Under the pieces are notes generated by a model. The model worked only from the letters and a program-made list of their open reading frames with translations, was not told the DNA's origin and did not search any database. Source: Tragulus kanchil (Eukaryota; Chordata; Mammalia; Artiodactyla; Tragulidae). Taken from it: DNA of 64,000 nucleotides. Shown here piece after piece: positions 55,406-64,000 of this stretch. The position numbers and the translations under genes are program-made. How positions within the stretch are numbered: position 1 is the stretch's first letter; the number at the start of each line of letters is the position of its first letter. Location: positions 21,283,471 through 21,347,470 of the forward strand of contig JAIOJX010000027.1 of the NCBI GenBank assembly GCA_022376925.1, written 5' to 3'.

Positions 55406-56517
55406 GGCTGCAGGCGCGAAGAGGCCGTGTAAATCAGCCTCCTCCGGCCTCAGACCCTCGGTCCCCACTGAGCCCTCGGTTTCGGGGATGGAATCAGAGC
55501 GGGAGCCACGGGGGCGTCAAGCGTCCAGCGTCCTGGGGCCTGGGGCGCACCCACTCCTGTGGCCAAGGGGGAGTGTGACCAGCCAGTTGCTGGGAAATGG
55601 GTTTTCGGAAAATATATAAAGAAAGAAAAAAAGAAAGAGAGGAAGACACCGCCCGCCCTCCACCCACCCTCGCCGGCCATCCGGGGCAGCGGGGTGTCGG
55701 GTCAGTCCCCTTTCCGCGCCACCTTTCCTTTTCACATCAGCCTTCCATCATCTTTCCGCGTTCACTTGGCCTCTTCCATTTTTATCTTACGCTGCCCATG
55801 AAAATTGGTGTGAAATAAAAAGGCAAGTCTGCCTACAGATGTCATCAATTGATTTGGCAGGTGGCCCGTGGACAGCCCGGGAGGGAAAAGTCAGTCTCCA
55901 GCATGGACATCCCCTCCCTGTGTTTTCTTTCTCTTCCTCCTTCCTGTCTGCCCCTCTCCTTAGTTTTCCTGTCTCCCCCTTTTCAGCCTTGCTTTGATCT
56001 TCTTGTTAGTTTCTGCTTTGCATTTAACGGACCTAAACCCGTCTCTTTGCCGCCACCCCCGTTCTTCACTATTATTTTGTTGTATGAAAGGCAGAGGAGG
56101 GAGTGTCTGCCCTTCCCCATCTCCTCTGCAGAATGGTAGGAGACGCCGGGAGCTTCCAGGGGTCCACCTCCGTCTTTCTAGGGAGGCGAGACGAGGTTCA
56201 CGGTCTCAAAGGATCCTTGCCTCCTAATCCCTTACAGACAGACCCAGTGAGTAGCTAATTCTATAAAACCAGTCCCAGAAGGACGTCTCCCCAGCATTCA
56301 GGGAAGGAAGAAATGTCCTACGCAGGAGAATCGTATGTTCCGACTCATTAAATCACTTACCAGAAAAAAATATATTTATTTAGCATCATTATGGCCAGGC
56401 ACTGGAGATACTGAAGTGAGCCGAACACCCAGAGTTCCTTGTAAAGTGCATTTCCCGGCACAGCACGGATGCTCAGCAGACGGACGTCACTGTCGGTTAT
56501 TATTATTCTAGAAGTCT

Positions 56518-56842
56518 TTATGATAGCGCAAGACGCTCACTAGCCTTCAGTAAACATTCATTCCCTCCCTTCTAAAGGCAAGAGAGACGGACTCTGTACA
56601 ATACCCGTTTACTGGTCCCGGCTGTTGTTTTACTCTAAGACAGGATGGGGGTGTGAACCAAAGGGCTCACTCTGGTGCCATTTAGATGAGAAGATATTCG
56701 GTCAACACAAACTCACAGTCAAAAGTCAGTAACACCGCGGTACAATTGTAATATGTTACCATTATACTATATTAAAATAAGACTTGATGTGAGGAAAAAT
56801 CACAAGGTGCTACAGGAGGATTTCATTGGGAAAGGGAGGTGG
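56518..56842. other. Unique noncoding sequence
   Basis: No gene or clear repeat. Confidence 0.45.
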
Positions 56843-56990
56843 GGAGTTCCCTGGCAGGCCAGTGGTTACGATTCCGTGCTGCCAGTGCGGGGGGTGCAGG
56901 TTCAATCCCTGGTCAGGGAATTAAGGCCCCACCTGCTGCGTGGTGCGGCCGCAACGCATAATAATTAAAAGATTACAAAAGTAAAGAAAG
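56843..56990 (+). mobile_element. CHR-type SINE
   Basis: Head 'gggagttccctggcaggcca', B-box 'CAGGTTCAATCCCTGG', 'tcagggaattaaggccccac' and an A-rich end. Confidence 0.88.
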
Positions 56991-58527
56991 GAAGAAAAGT
57001 GGAGGGAGGGGGTGTCTGTAAAGCCAGCATCTTAGAGAAGCAGCACTTAATCCCGTGTGTCTCAGAGTAGGGTCCCCTCCCCCTCAGCCACCGAGCAGTA
57101 CCAAGGAACTCGTTGGAAATGAACGTCCTCGGGCCGCCCCAGCACAGCTGAGCCAAAGCTCTGGGGATGGGGTCCATCTGCTGTCCAGGAGAGCCTGGAA
57201 CTTCTTGAAGTGCGAGAAATGCTGACATCCACGGAGACCAGAAGGATGGGTGGGAGGCGGCCATGTGATGGGGAGAAAGAAAACTTCCCGGAGAACACAG
57301 CACAGCACTCACCAAGGCCCTGGGGCAAGGAAGTCGATGAGAATGTGTGGGATGTAGCGAGGGACGGGAGGAAGAGAGTCAGATTTCACAGAATCTTAGA
57401 GACCCATGAAGCGCGAGGACGTCCACCTCCAGGCACCAGAAGCTGCAGAGAGCTCTCAGCAGAGGGATGATGCCATACAGTCTCAGTGCCACAGAGTCCT
57501 GTCCCTACCTGCGCTAGTGGGTCAAGGTTTAAACTAAAAACACCTACAGTCTGGCTCCCAGGGCTTCCCAAAGCCTCCAGCCTCTTCCCGGGCCACACCT
57601 GACCCCGCTTCCCAGGGACAAACCCTTCTCAGCCCCGAGCAGGGGCTGCCAGGGCGGGGCGGGGTGGCGGAGCAGCCGGGCTGGTGCCAGAGCCGACGCA
57701 GAGGGCTCTTTCCTTTCATCCTGTGCCTTTTGATACCGAATAGGATTTTCTATCTGTCTGCATGTATTATTTTTATCTTTTTAAAGATGTCCATAGGGGG
57801 TATCAAAGCAGTGGGATTACAGGTTATTTTTGTTTCTGTTCTGCAGGTTCCTGAATTTTATGAAATAAAAGCAAACACAATTTTATAAAGCCAATATTTA
57901 TCAAATACTGTTATGCACCAGGTCCTTTGGAGAGTTTGTTCTTTATTCTCTCAATAAATATTGATGGGGCGTCTGCCCTACCCCAGCCACTGGGGGGGTC
58001 TGGGGGTGGGAGGAAAGGAGACCCAGACCCTGCCTCCTTGTTGGCTCTGCTCTGATGGCCGGAGAGCCTGACGCCTAACAGTGCTTGAGCAGGACAGGAG
58101 CCCTAAGGTGGATGCTGGCCTGAAGAGGACCGGCAGAGAGGGCGCGTGGCTTCAACGGGTGGAGGACAGGCGAGAGGGAGCGAGGAGGGCCTGCGGGGGG
58201 AGCCATGCGGCTCACGGCTTTTACCTGGGAGCCGCTGACCCCCAAGACGGGACCTGACGTCTTGAAAGCACCCCTCAGCTACGGGATGACGGCAGCCAGA
58301 GGCAGGGAGGGTGCAAGCAGGCCGTCCAGAGAGCTGGGTTCACCACAGTTCAGGTGGGAGGCGACATCCGCGTGGACTGGAGCAGGAGCAGGGGAGTGTG
58401 TGACTCTCTGAAGTGGAAACTGACGGGATTTGCTGCTGGGTGGAGAACGGAAGAAAGAGGCGACTCGGGGATCGGCCACAGCTTTGGAGCATGAGCGACG
58501 GAAGCTAGCTGGCATTTATTAACCTGA
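56991..58527. other. Unique noncoding sequence
   Basis: GC-rich except for an AT-rich part at 57725-57960 whose end ('caataaatattgatggggcg', 'cccagccactggggg') resembles an ancient mammalian repeat terminus. No gene recognised. Confidence 0.4.
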
Positions 58528-59645
58528 GGCTGGAGGCCTGGTGGAGCCGTAGGCTTCTGGAGGGGAGAGAGAGCTGGTTCGTTTGATTTAGAACATTTGA
58601 AGTTTGAGATGCTAGTGTGTTTCTTTGGATCCTCCAAGGAGCAGATGCCACGACAGGATGGGCAAGAGACTTCCAAGGGACGTGGCTATAAAGAGTGGAA
58701 GGGAGGGAGCCGGGGTCAGTGGGGAGCTTCCCAGAGGCAGGAAGGTCACCTGTGGAACGGGCTGGACCGAGGAAGGGCTGGGGAGGGAGTCCTCCCCGCC
58801 CCCGCCCCGCTGCTCTCTCTGGCTTACCCCACCCTGCACTCGGCCGTGGGCTGGGAGAGCCTATAGGAGGCACAGACTGGGGACGTCAGGTCCCCGTTGC
58901 CCTCAACGGCGTGCATGGAGCATTCCCACGGCTGCCACCGCCTATGAGACATGTGTGCAGAGGCACCAAGGAGGCAGCCGGATGTGTGAGTCGGAAGTTC
59001 AACACGCGGTCCAGGCGGGAGACACAATTTTAAGAGTCTTCAGCTCATAAACGGTATTTAGGGGCTGGAGACGGGAAGACAAGGTGGAGAAAAAGGACCG
59101 AGTCCAGAGGCTCGCCTGCACTCAGACACCAGGGGCTGTGGAGGAGCCGGCCATGGTGGCCGGGGGCCGGAAGGAGACTGAGCCTGGGAGGTCCTGGACG
59201 CCAAGGGAAGAAGCTGCTTCCAAGGGGAGGGGCCGCCCCCCTTCAGACCCAGCCAGTCGCCTCTTCGCAGCAGCCTTTGTGGGCCTGGCCGCTGGCCAGT
59301 GATCTCATAGGCAGCATCCCCCTCAGCTGGCCTTGTTACCTGTGGTGGGTGCGGCCCAGACCTTCCTGAGGCCGACACCCTCCCCTCTGGTGCTGGGAGC
59401 ATTGGCAGCTGGCCCTCAAGGCCGCACCTGCTCCCCAGGGCGCAAAAGCCCAACCTCTCTGTGCTGCCATTCTGGACACCTCACAGGGCCAGCTGTGCTT
59501 CAGAGCTCCCAGGATCACCTGAGGCCTAGGGCGGCGTCTACAGTCGGCAGGTTCCTCCACCAGAGGGAAGGCCTGGTGACCTCCAGAGGCTGGGCGCGCA
59601 CTGCCTCTGTAAGAATCCACGGATGAACGCTCTGGTGAAGAAACA
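58528..59645. other. Unique GC-rich noncoding sequence, duplicated at 59646-60768
   Basis: No transposon or gene recognised; several overlapping frames in all registers show that open frames here follow base composition. Confidence 0.45.
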
Positions 59646-60768
59646 GGCTGGAGGCCTGGTGGAGCCGTAGGCTTCTGGAGGGGAGAGAGAGCTGGTTCGT
59701 TTGATTTAGAACATTTGAAGTTTGAGATGCTAGTGTGTTTCTTTGGATCCTCCAAGGAGCAGATGCCACGACAGGATGGGCAAGAGACTTCCAAGGGACG
59801 TGGCTATAAAGAGTGGAAGGGAGGGAGCCGGGGTCAGTGGGGAGCTTCCCAGAGGCAGGAAGGTCACCTGTGGAACGGGCTGGACCGAGGAAGGGCTGGG
59901 GAGGGAGTCCTCCCCGCCCCCGCCCCGCTGCTCTCTCTGGCTTACCCCACCCTGCACTCGGCCGTGGGCTGGGAGAGCCTATAGGAGGCACAGACTGGGG
60001 ACGTCAGGTCCCCGTTGCCCTCAACGGCGTGCATGGAGCATTCCCACGGCTGCCACCGCCTATGAGACATGTGTGCAGAGGCACCAAGGAGGCAGCCGGA
60101 TGTGTGAGTCGGAAGTTCAACACGCGGTCCAGGCGGGAGACACAATTTTAAGAGTCTTCAGCTCATAAACGGTATTTAGGGGCTGGAGACGGGAAGACAA
60201 GGTGGAGAAAAAGGACCGAGTCCAGAGGCTCGCCTGCACTCAGACACCAGGGGCTGTGGAGGAGCCGGCCATGGTGGCCGGGGGCCGGAAGGAGACTGAG
60301 CCTGGGAGGTCCTGGACGCCAAGGGAAGAAGCTGCTTCCAAGGGGAGGGGCCGCCCCCCTTCAGACCCAGCCAGTCGCCTCTTACGCAGCAGCCTTTGTG
60401 GGCCTGGCCGCTGGCCAGTGATCTCATAGGCAGCATCCCCCTCAGCTGGCCTTGTTACCTGTGGTGGGTGCGGCCCAGACCTTCCTGAGGCCGACACCCT
60501 CCCCTCTGGTGCTGGGAGCATTGGCAGCTGGCCCTCAAGGCCGCACCTGCTCCCCAGGGCGCAAAAGCCCAACCTCTCTGTGCTGCCATTCTGGACACCT
60601 CACAGGGCCAGCTGTGCTTCAGAGCTCCCAGGATCACCTGAGGCCTAGGGCGGCGTCTACAGTCGGCAGGTTCCTCCACCAGAGGGAAGGCCTGGTGACC
60701 TCCAGAGGCTGGGCGCGCACTGCCTCTGTAAGAATCCACCGGATGAACGCTCTGGTGAGAAACAGGAA
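58528..60768. repeat. Direct tandem duplication 19 (58528-59645 / 59646-60768)
   Basis: The shift is 1,118 bp over GC-rich unique sequence. The interior differs only by single-base indels (near 59265/60384 and at the copy ends). Confidence 0.94.
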
Positions 60769-60774
60769 ACTCAC

Positions 60775-61240
60775 AGACTCGCTGGCCCTTCTTCTACATC
60801 CTGACCTTCTAAGTCTACCTCCACTAGACACTCCTTACCCCCTTTCTGGCTACTCGCCTCCCTCTATGGCACTCATCACCTTCCAATGTGCTACGTCACT
60901 TCCCGTTTTCTTTGTGTACCATTTATGGTCCGAGCTTCCCTGGTGGCTCAGTGGTAAAGAGTCCACCTCCAATGCAAGAGACACAGGTTTGATCCTTCGG
61001 TCAGGTAGATCCTCTGGAGGAGGAAATGGCAACCCACTCCAGTATGCCTGCCTGGAGAATCCCACGGACAGAGGAGCCTGGCGGGCTACAGTCCACAGGG
61101 TCACAAAGAGTCAGACACGACTGAGTGACTCACCAACAGCAAGTTTATGGTTCACCTTCCTTCTTTCCTGGAATGGCAGCTCCAGAAAGGCGAGGATATG
61201 TATCACTTTGTTTGTTGATGCCTTCCAATGTTTCTTCCAC
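60775..61240 (-). mobile_element. L2 LINE 3'-end remnant with nested Bov-tA
   Basis: 'gcactcatcaccttccaatg' on the left and 'gaatggcagctccagaaagg' to 'gatatgtatcactttgtttg' on the right form a reversed L2 terminus around the SINE. Confidence 0.6.
60932..61143 (+). mobile_element. Bov-tA SINE with target-site duplication
   Basis: Complete head ('gagcttccctggtggctcag') and body ('gtcagacacgactgagtgac'). Flanked by TTTATGGT at 60922-60929 and 61144-61151. Confidence 0.94.
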
Positions 61241-61289
61241 AGTGAGTGTGCAGAGCGCCGTCCTAAGGGTTTCCTGGTCAGTGAGCTGT

Positions 61290-61445
61290 GTGTTGCTCCC
61301 ATCAGTTCTGTGAGGAAGGAAATAGCATGCCCAGTTTACAGCTGGGAAAACTGAGGCATACAGAAGTTCAGTCTGCCCTGGGCTCTCATAGCTAGAAATG
61401 CAGAGCCAAGGCGCTCACTCAGCCTGCCTGGCTGCAGAGTTTGTC
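61290..61445 (+). mobile_element. MIR SINE
   Basis: 'cagtttacagctgggaaaac', 'tgaggcatacagaagttcag', then 'agctagaaatgcagagccaa' in MIR order. Confidence 0.72.
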
Positions 61446-61587
61446 TTCTTAACTACCCCACGCATGGCGGAGAGACAGAGAAACAGCTGACGTGCTGGTA
61501 CACAGAGGCAGATACCCCCCGAGTGTTCAGACGCTGGCCTGTCAGATCTGAAGCAGCCAAGGGCACTCCTGTACCAGCTGCCCCCCT

Positions 61588-61910
61588 TGCAGTGGGTTGA
61601 ATAACGATCTTCAGAAAGACGCATCCAGGTTCCAATCCCCCGGAACCTCTGGAGTTGAAAAGGCCCTTTGCAGATGCAGTTAAAGGCCTGGAGATGAGGT
61701 CATCCTGGATCCAGGGTGGGCCCTGGACTTCGGGAAGAGAGTCCTTAGAGAGACAGAGCGGGACAGGCACACTCTGACGCAGCAAGGAGGCCCCGCGACG
61801 CTGGAGGCCAAGGCTGGGGCGACGCGACCACCTGCCAAGGACCCCTGGCAGCGCCGGAGCCGGAGAGGCTCCGCTGCAAGTCCTCCTCAGCTTCCAGAAG
61901 GAACCAGCAC
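61588..61910 (+). mobile_element. MLT1-type MaLR LTR remnant
   Basis: 'cagtgggttgaataacgatc', 'gccctttgcagatgcagtta', 'ggagatgaggtcatcctgga', 'gagtccttagagagacagag' follow the MLT1-like order; the right part is GC-rich and diverged. Confidence 0.65.
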
Positions 61911-63002
61911 AGCTTGTCCTTCACTCTGGACGGCAGGCCTCTAGAGCCATCCGACGATCCTCTCCTCGTGTTGGAAGCTGCCCAGTTTGCGGCCACTGGT
62001 CACAGCAGCCGCGGGAAACCCATACGCCCCCTTCCCACTTTCTCCTCGCCACCCCCTCCTCCCCCATTTGGAGAACTGGAGGCTTCCGTCGCTCTCGCTG
62101 CTCCCCCTCCCGCTCGCCTTCCCCTCTTCTCATGTTCATCCCCACCGAACCCATCATCAAGATACTGAATCGGTGAGGTCCCCATGGCAACGGCTCTGAA
62201 GCCAGAACCCAGGATTATGGTCCTGGAAACAGCTGCGGGCGGGGCCAGGCCGGGTGTGCCGGGAAAACAAACAGCAGAGGGAAGAGAAGGGGACTGACGA
62301 GCCCTTTGGGCTTCACGTTAGCAGTTTTTCTAAGAAAACAAAGAGACGTTCCTCTTAACCGGATGAATCATCTGTAGGCAGCAGAGTGAACAGGCTGGCG
62401 GAAGTGTCGGGTACCGGGTGGCGGGGGCGGGCAGGGCCCCCCCCTGCGGGCAGGGCCCCCCCCTCCCCCGGTCCTTCCAGACACGCCCTGACCAGGGGCT
62501 CAGCCCCGGCCGGCCTGCTCGCAGACCCCGCCAAGCGCCCAGGCTCCCGGGACAGCCTCGGGTCCCCTGATGGTGGCCCGAGCTGGGCTCTGCCCTTCCG
62601 CTGCCCTTCTGTCATGCCCGGAGTGGACACAAACGCAGTGGCTGCATCCCCCCTCCCCGAGCTTCCCGGAGCCTCCCACCCAATACCTCACCTCTCCCGC
62701 CTCCCTGTGGAGGCGCCCCTGCCAGCCTCCCGTCCCCTCCTCGCCGGGCAGGAGGCGACAGGGCCTGGGCTCCAGCCCCCAGCCTGACAGGTGTCCCCTC
62801 CTGAGCGCCATCCACCCTCACCTCCCTGCTCACCCTCCTCCTGTCTGTTCCCCTGGACCCCAGCCCGGCCCTGGGGCGCGTCAAGCCTCCCGTCTGCTCG
62901 GCCCAGCCACCTGCGGCTCCCGGACCAGCTTCCGAGAAGCATCCTCCGGCCTAGCCCGCGTTCTCGCTTTCCTTCCCCCAAATCCCTTTCCACCTCTGCT
63001 CA
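61911..63002. other. Unique GC-rich noncoding sequence
   Basis: C-rich, with polypyrimidine stretches at 62030-62130 and 62640-62860. No gene recognised; long frames on both strands are compositional. Confidence 0.45.
62427..62464. repeat. 19-bp unit, two perfect tandem copies
   Basis: GCGGGCAGGGCCCCCCCCT occurs at 62427-62445 and again at 62446-62464, each with eight C in a row. Confidence 0.9.
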
Positions 63003-63478
63003 CGCACGGGTGGACACGCACAGTGGCACGTACCGTACCCACATGAACACGCAGACTCGGACACACACACGCTCATTCATACTCACAGACTCAGTACCAC
63101 AGACAAACACGCACACTCAGACACACTCATTCACACTCACAGACTCAGTACCACAAACTCACGCACACCCAGACACACTCATTCACACTCAGACGACACA
63201 TGTACATACTCATTTATACCCACATTCACACACACTACCACAAAGGTACGCTAACAGGCACATGCAGACACACTCAAATTCAGGGGCACGCTCATTCATA
63301 CTCACAGGCACGTGCAGACACACACTCATATAAACCACAACACACACTGACAACAGACAGTCACACCCAGACACGCGTGTACTCATTCACACTCACAAAC
63401 ACTCTCATCCAGGCACACGCCGACCACACTCACACACCGTCCCCTGCACGCGTTCACACTCGCACCTGCACACACATG
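63003..63478. repeat. CAC-rich minisatellite
   Basis: Dominated by CACAC, TCATTCA and CACTCACAGACTCAG words. A longer unit of about 52-54 bp repeats from 63073 and 63127, with a partial third copy at 63179. Confidence 0.85.
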
Positions 63479-63489
63479 CTCCCTCCGGT

Positions 63490-63640
63490 CCTGGAGCTCA
63501 GGCGCTGCCCGCCGCGCAGGCGCGGAGCCCACGGAGGTGGGGAGACGCCGCTCGGGTCCGCGGGCGGCTACCGCGCGGGGCCTCGCTGAGCTCGCGGGTC
63601 CGGGGAGCCTGACGAGGACGTCCGCTGTGGCTTCCCCTCC
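63490..63640. promoter_or_regulatory. CpG-dense patch
   Basis: About 25 CpG dinucleotides in roughly 140 bp, the highest density in the window. It could be part of a CpG island, but no promoter motif or exon is visible and it is short. Confidence 0.45.
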
Positions 63641-63894
63641 CTCCGCCTCTCCTTTCCAGCTCAGCTGACACAGGGCAGCGTGCACTGTCGGTTCTTCCGA
63701 AGCATCTCTTCAATGAGTGGCTGTGAGTCGCCTGAACTTCAGCCCCCGTTTCACAGCCCAGAACCTGAAAGCGCCCCGTGTTAAACCCACCAGACGATCC
63801 TCAAAGCCAGAAACGGAAAAGGAAGGTGACGAACGAATGCCCACGGCTCAGCTGTCTGCCTGATTCCACGTACCTTGCAGCCCAGGAGGCCATG
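63641..63894. other. Unique noncoding sequence
   Basis: A weak reversed MIR-like piece near 63705-63770; otherwise unassigned up to the last duplication. Confidence 0.4.
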
Positions 63895-64000
63895 GGCTCC
63901 CCAGCCTGACAGGTGTCCCTCCTGAGCCCATCCCCTGCTCACCCTCCTCCTGTCTGTTCCCCTGGACCCCAGCCCGGCCCCGGGGCGCGTCAAGCCTCCC

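Larger units (their letters stand above)
54266..56517. repeat. Direct tandem duplication 18 (54266-55405 / 55406-56517)
   Basis: The shift is 1,140 bp at the edge and 1,122 bp inside, because the first 30 bp of the downstream copy have lost about 18 bases. The contents are unique GC-rich sequence and a polypurine tract. Confidence 0.93.
62781..64000. repeat. Direct tandem duplication 20, downstream copy cut by window end
   Basis: Sequence from 62781 recurs from 63903 to the window end with a shift of about 1,122 bp. The first 50 bp of the downstream copy lack about 18 bases. Only about 100 bp of the second copy are inside the window. Confidence 0.88.

Noticed and set aside
60452..61354. 300-codon open frame, the longest in the window
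   Set aside because: It runs through the end of tandem copy 19, an L2 remnant and a whole Bov-tA SINE. The upstream duplicate of the same region stops after 97 codons.
63003..63478. CRISPR-like array
   Set aside because: Regular short repeats here are low-complexity CAC-rich minisatellite without distinct spacers, in a mammalian genome.

Overview
The window is nuclear DNA from a ruminant, most likely a bovid. The diagnosis rests on repeats: many Bov-tA/Bov-A SINEs (tRNA-Glu-like head plus a BovB-derived body), CHR-type tRNA-Glu SINEs, a BovB LINE 3' end and ruminant L1 3' ends, lying among older MIR, L2, MLT1, MER5A and L1M remnants. I find no protein-coding exon, pseudogene of a cellular gene, functional tRNA/rRNA/snRNA or CRISPR array that I can defend. 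Every long open frame is either translated SINE sequence or a chance frame in GC-rich DNA. The region reads as intergenic or intronic.

The dominant structure is a series of 20 direct tandem duplications of unrelated sequence. All but one have a copy-to-copy shift of about 1,078-1,149 bp (the exception is 925 bp). Upstream-copy starts are near 291, 3284, 5239, 8201, 15523, 17739, 19785, 21923, 28267, 29901, 35037, 37206, 39823, 41967, 45178, 47321, 50363, 54266, 58528 and 62781; the last downstream copy runs off the window end. About 21 kb is redundant, so the unique content is about 43 kb. Interiors of copies are almost identical, while the first tens of bases of several downstream copies carry deletions. 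Neighbouring duplications often overlap, with junctions about 2.1 kb apart. I infer unmerged overlapping contig or read ends (false duplications in the assembly) rather than biology, but this needs read-level testing.

Layout: 0.1-8 kb holds SINE, MIR, L1 and L2 remnants; 8-15 kb is mostly unique with MIR and Bov-A pieces; 15-24 kb is GC-rich unique sequence, duplicated, with regulatory-looking AT-rich islands; 24-34 kb is the repeat-dense core (BovB, a 259-bp foldback element, an L1-into-SINE insertion, a degenerate L1M, MER5A); 35-50 kb has CHR and Bov-tA SINEs, a solo-type LTR and nested MLT1 LTRs; 50-62 kb is mostly unique with MLT1/L2 pieces; 62-64 kb ends in a C-rich tandem repeat, a CAC-rich minisatellite and a CpG cluster.

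Most notable apart from the duplications: the 259-bp imperfect palindrome at 25287-25545, a clean target-site-flanked L1 insertion inside a SINE at 26209, a cluster of about 13 substitutions confined to about 55 bp of one otherwise near-identical duplicate (45924-45977 versus 47040-47095), and a compact octamer/FOX/TEAD-like motif cluster at 22326-22471.
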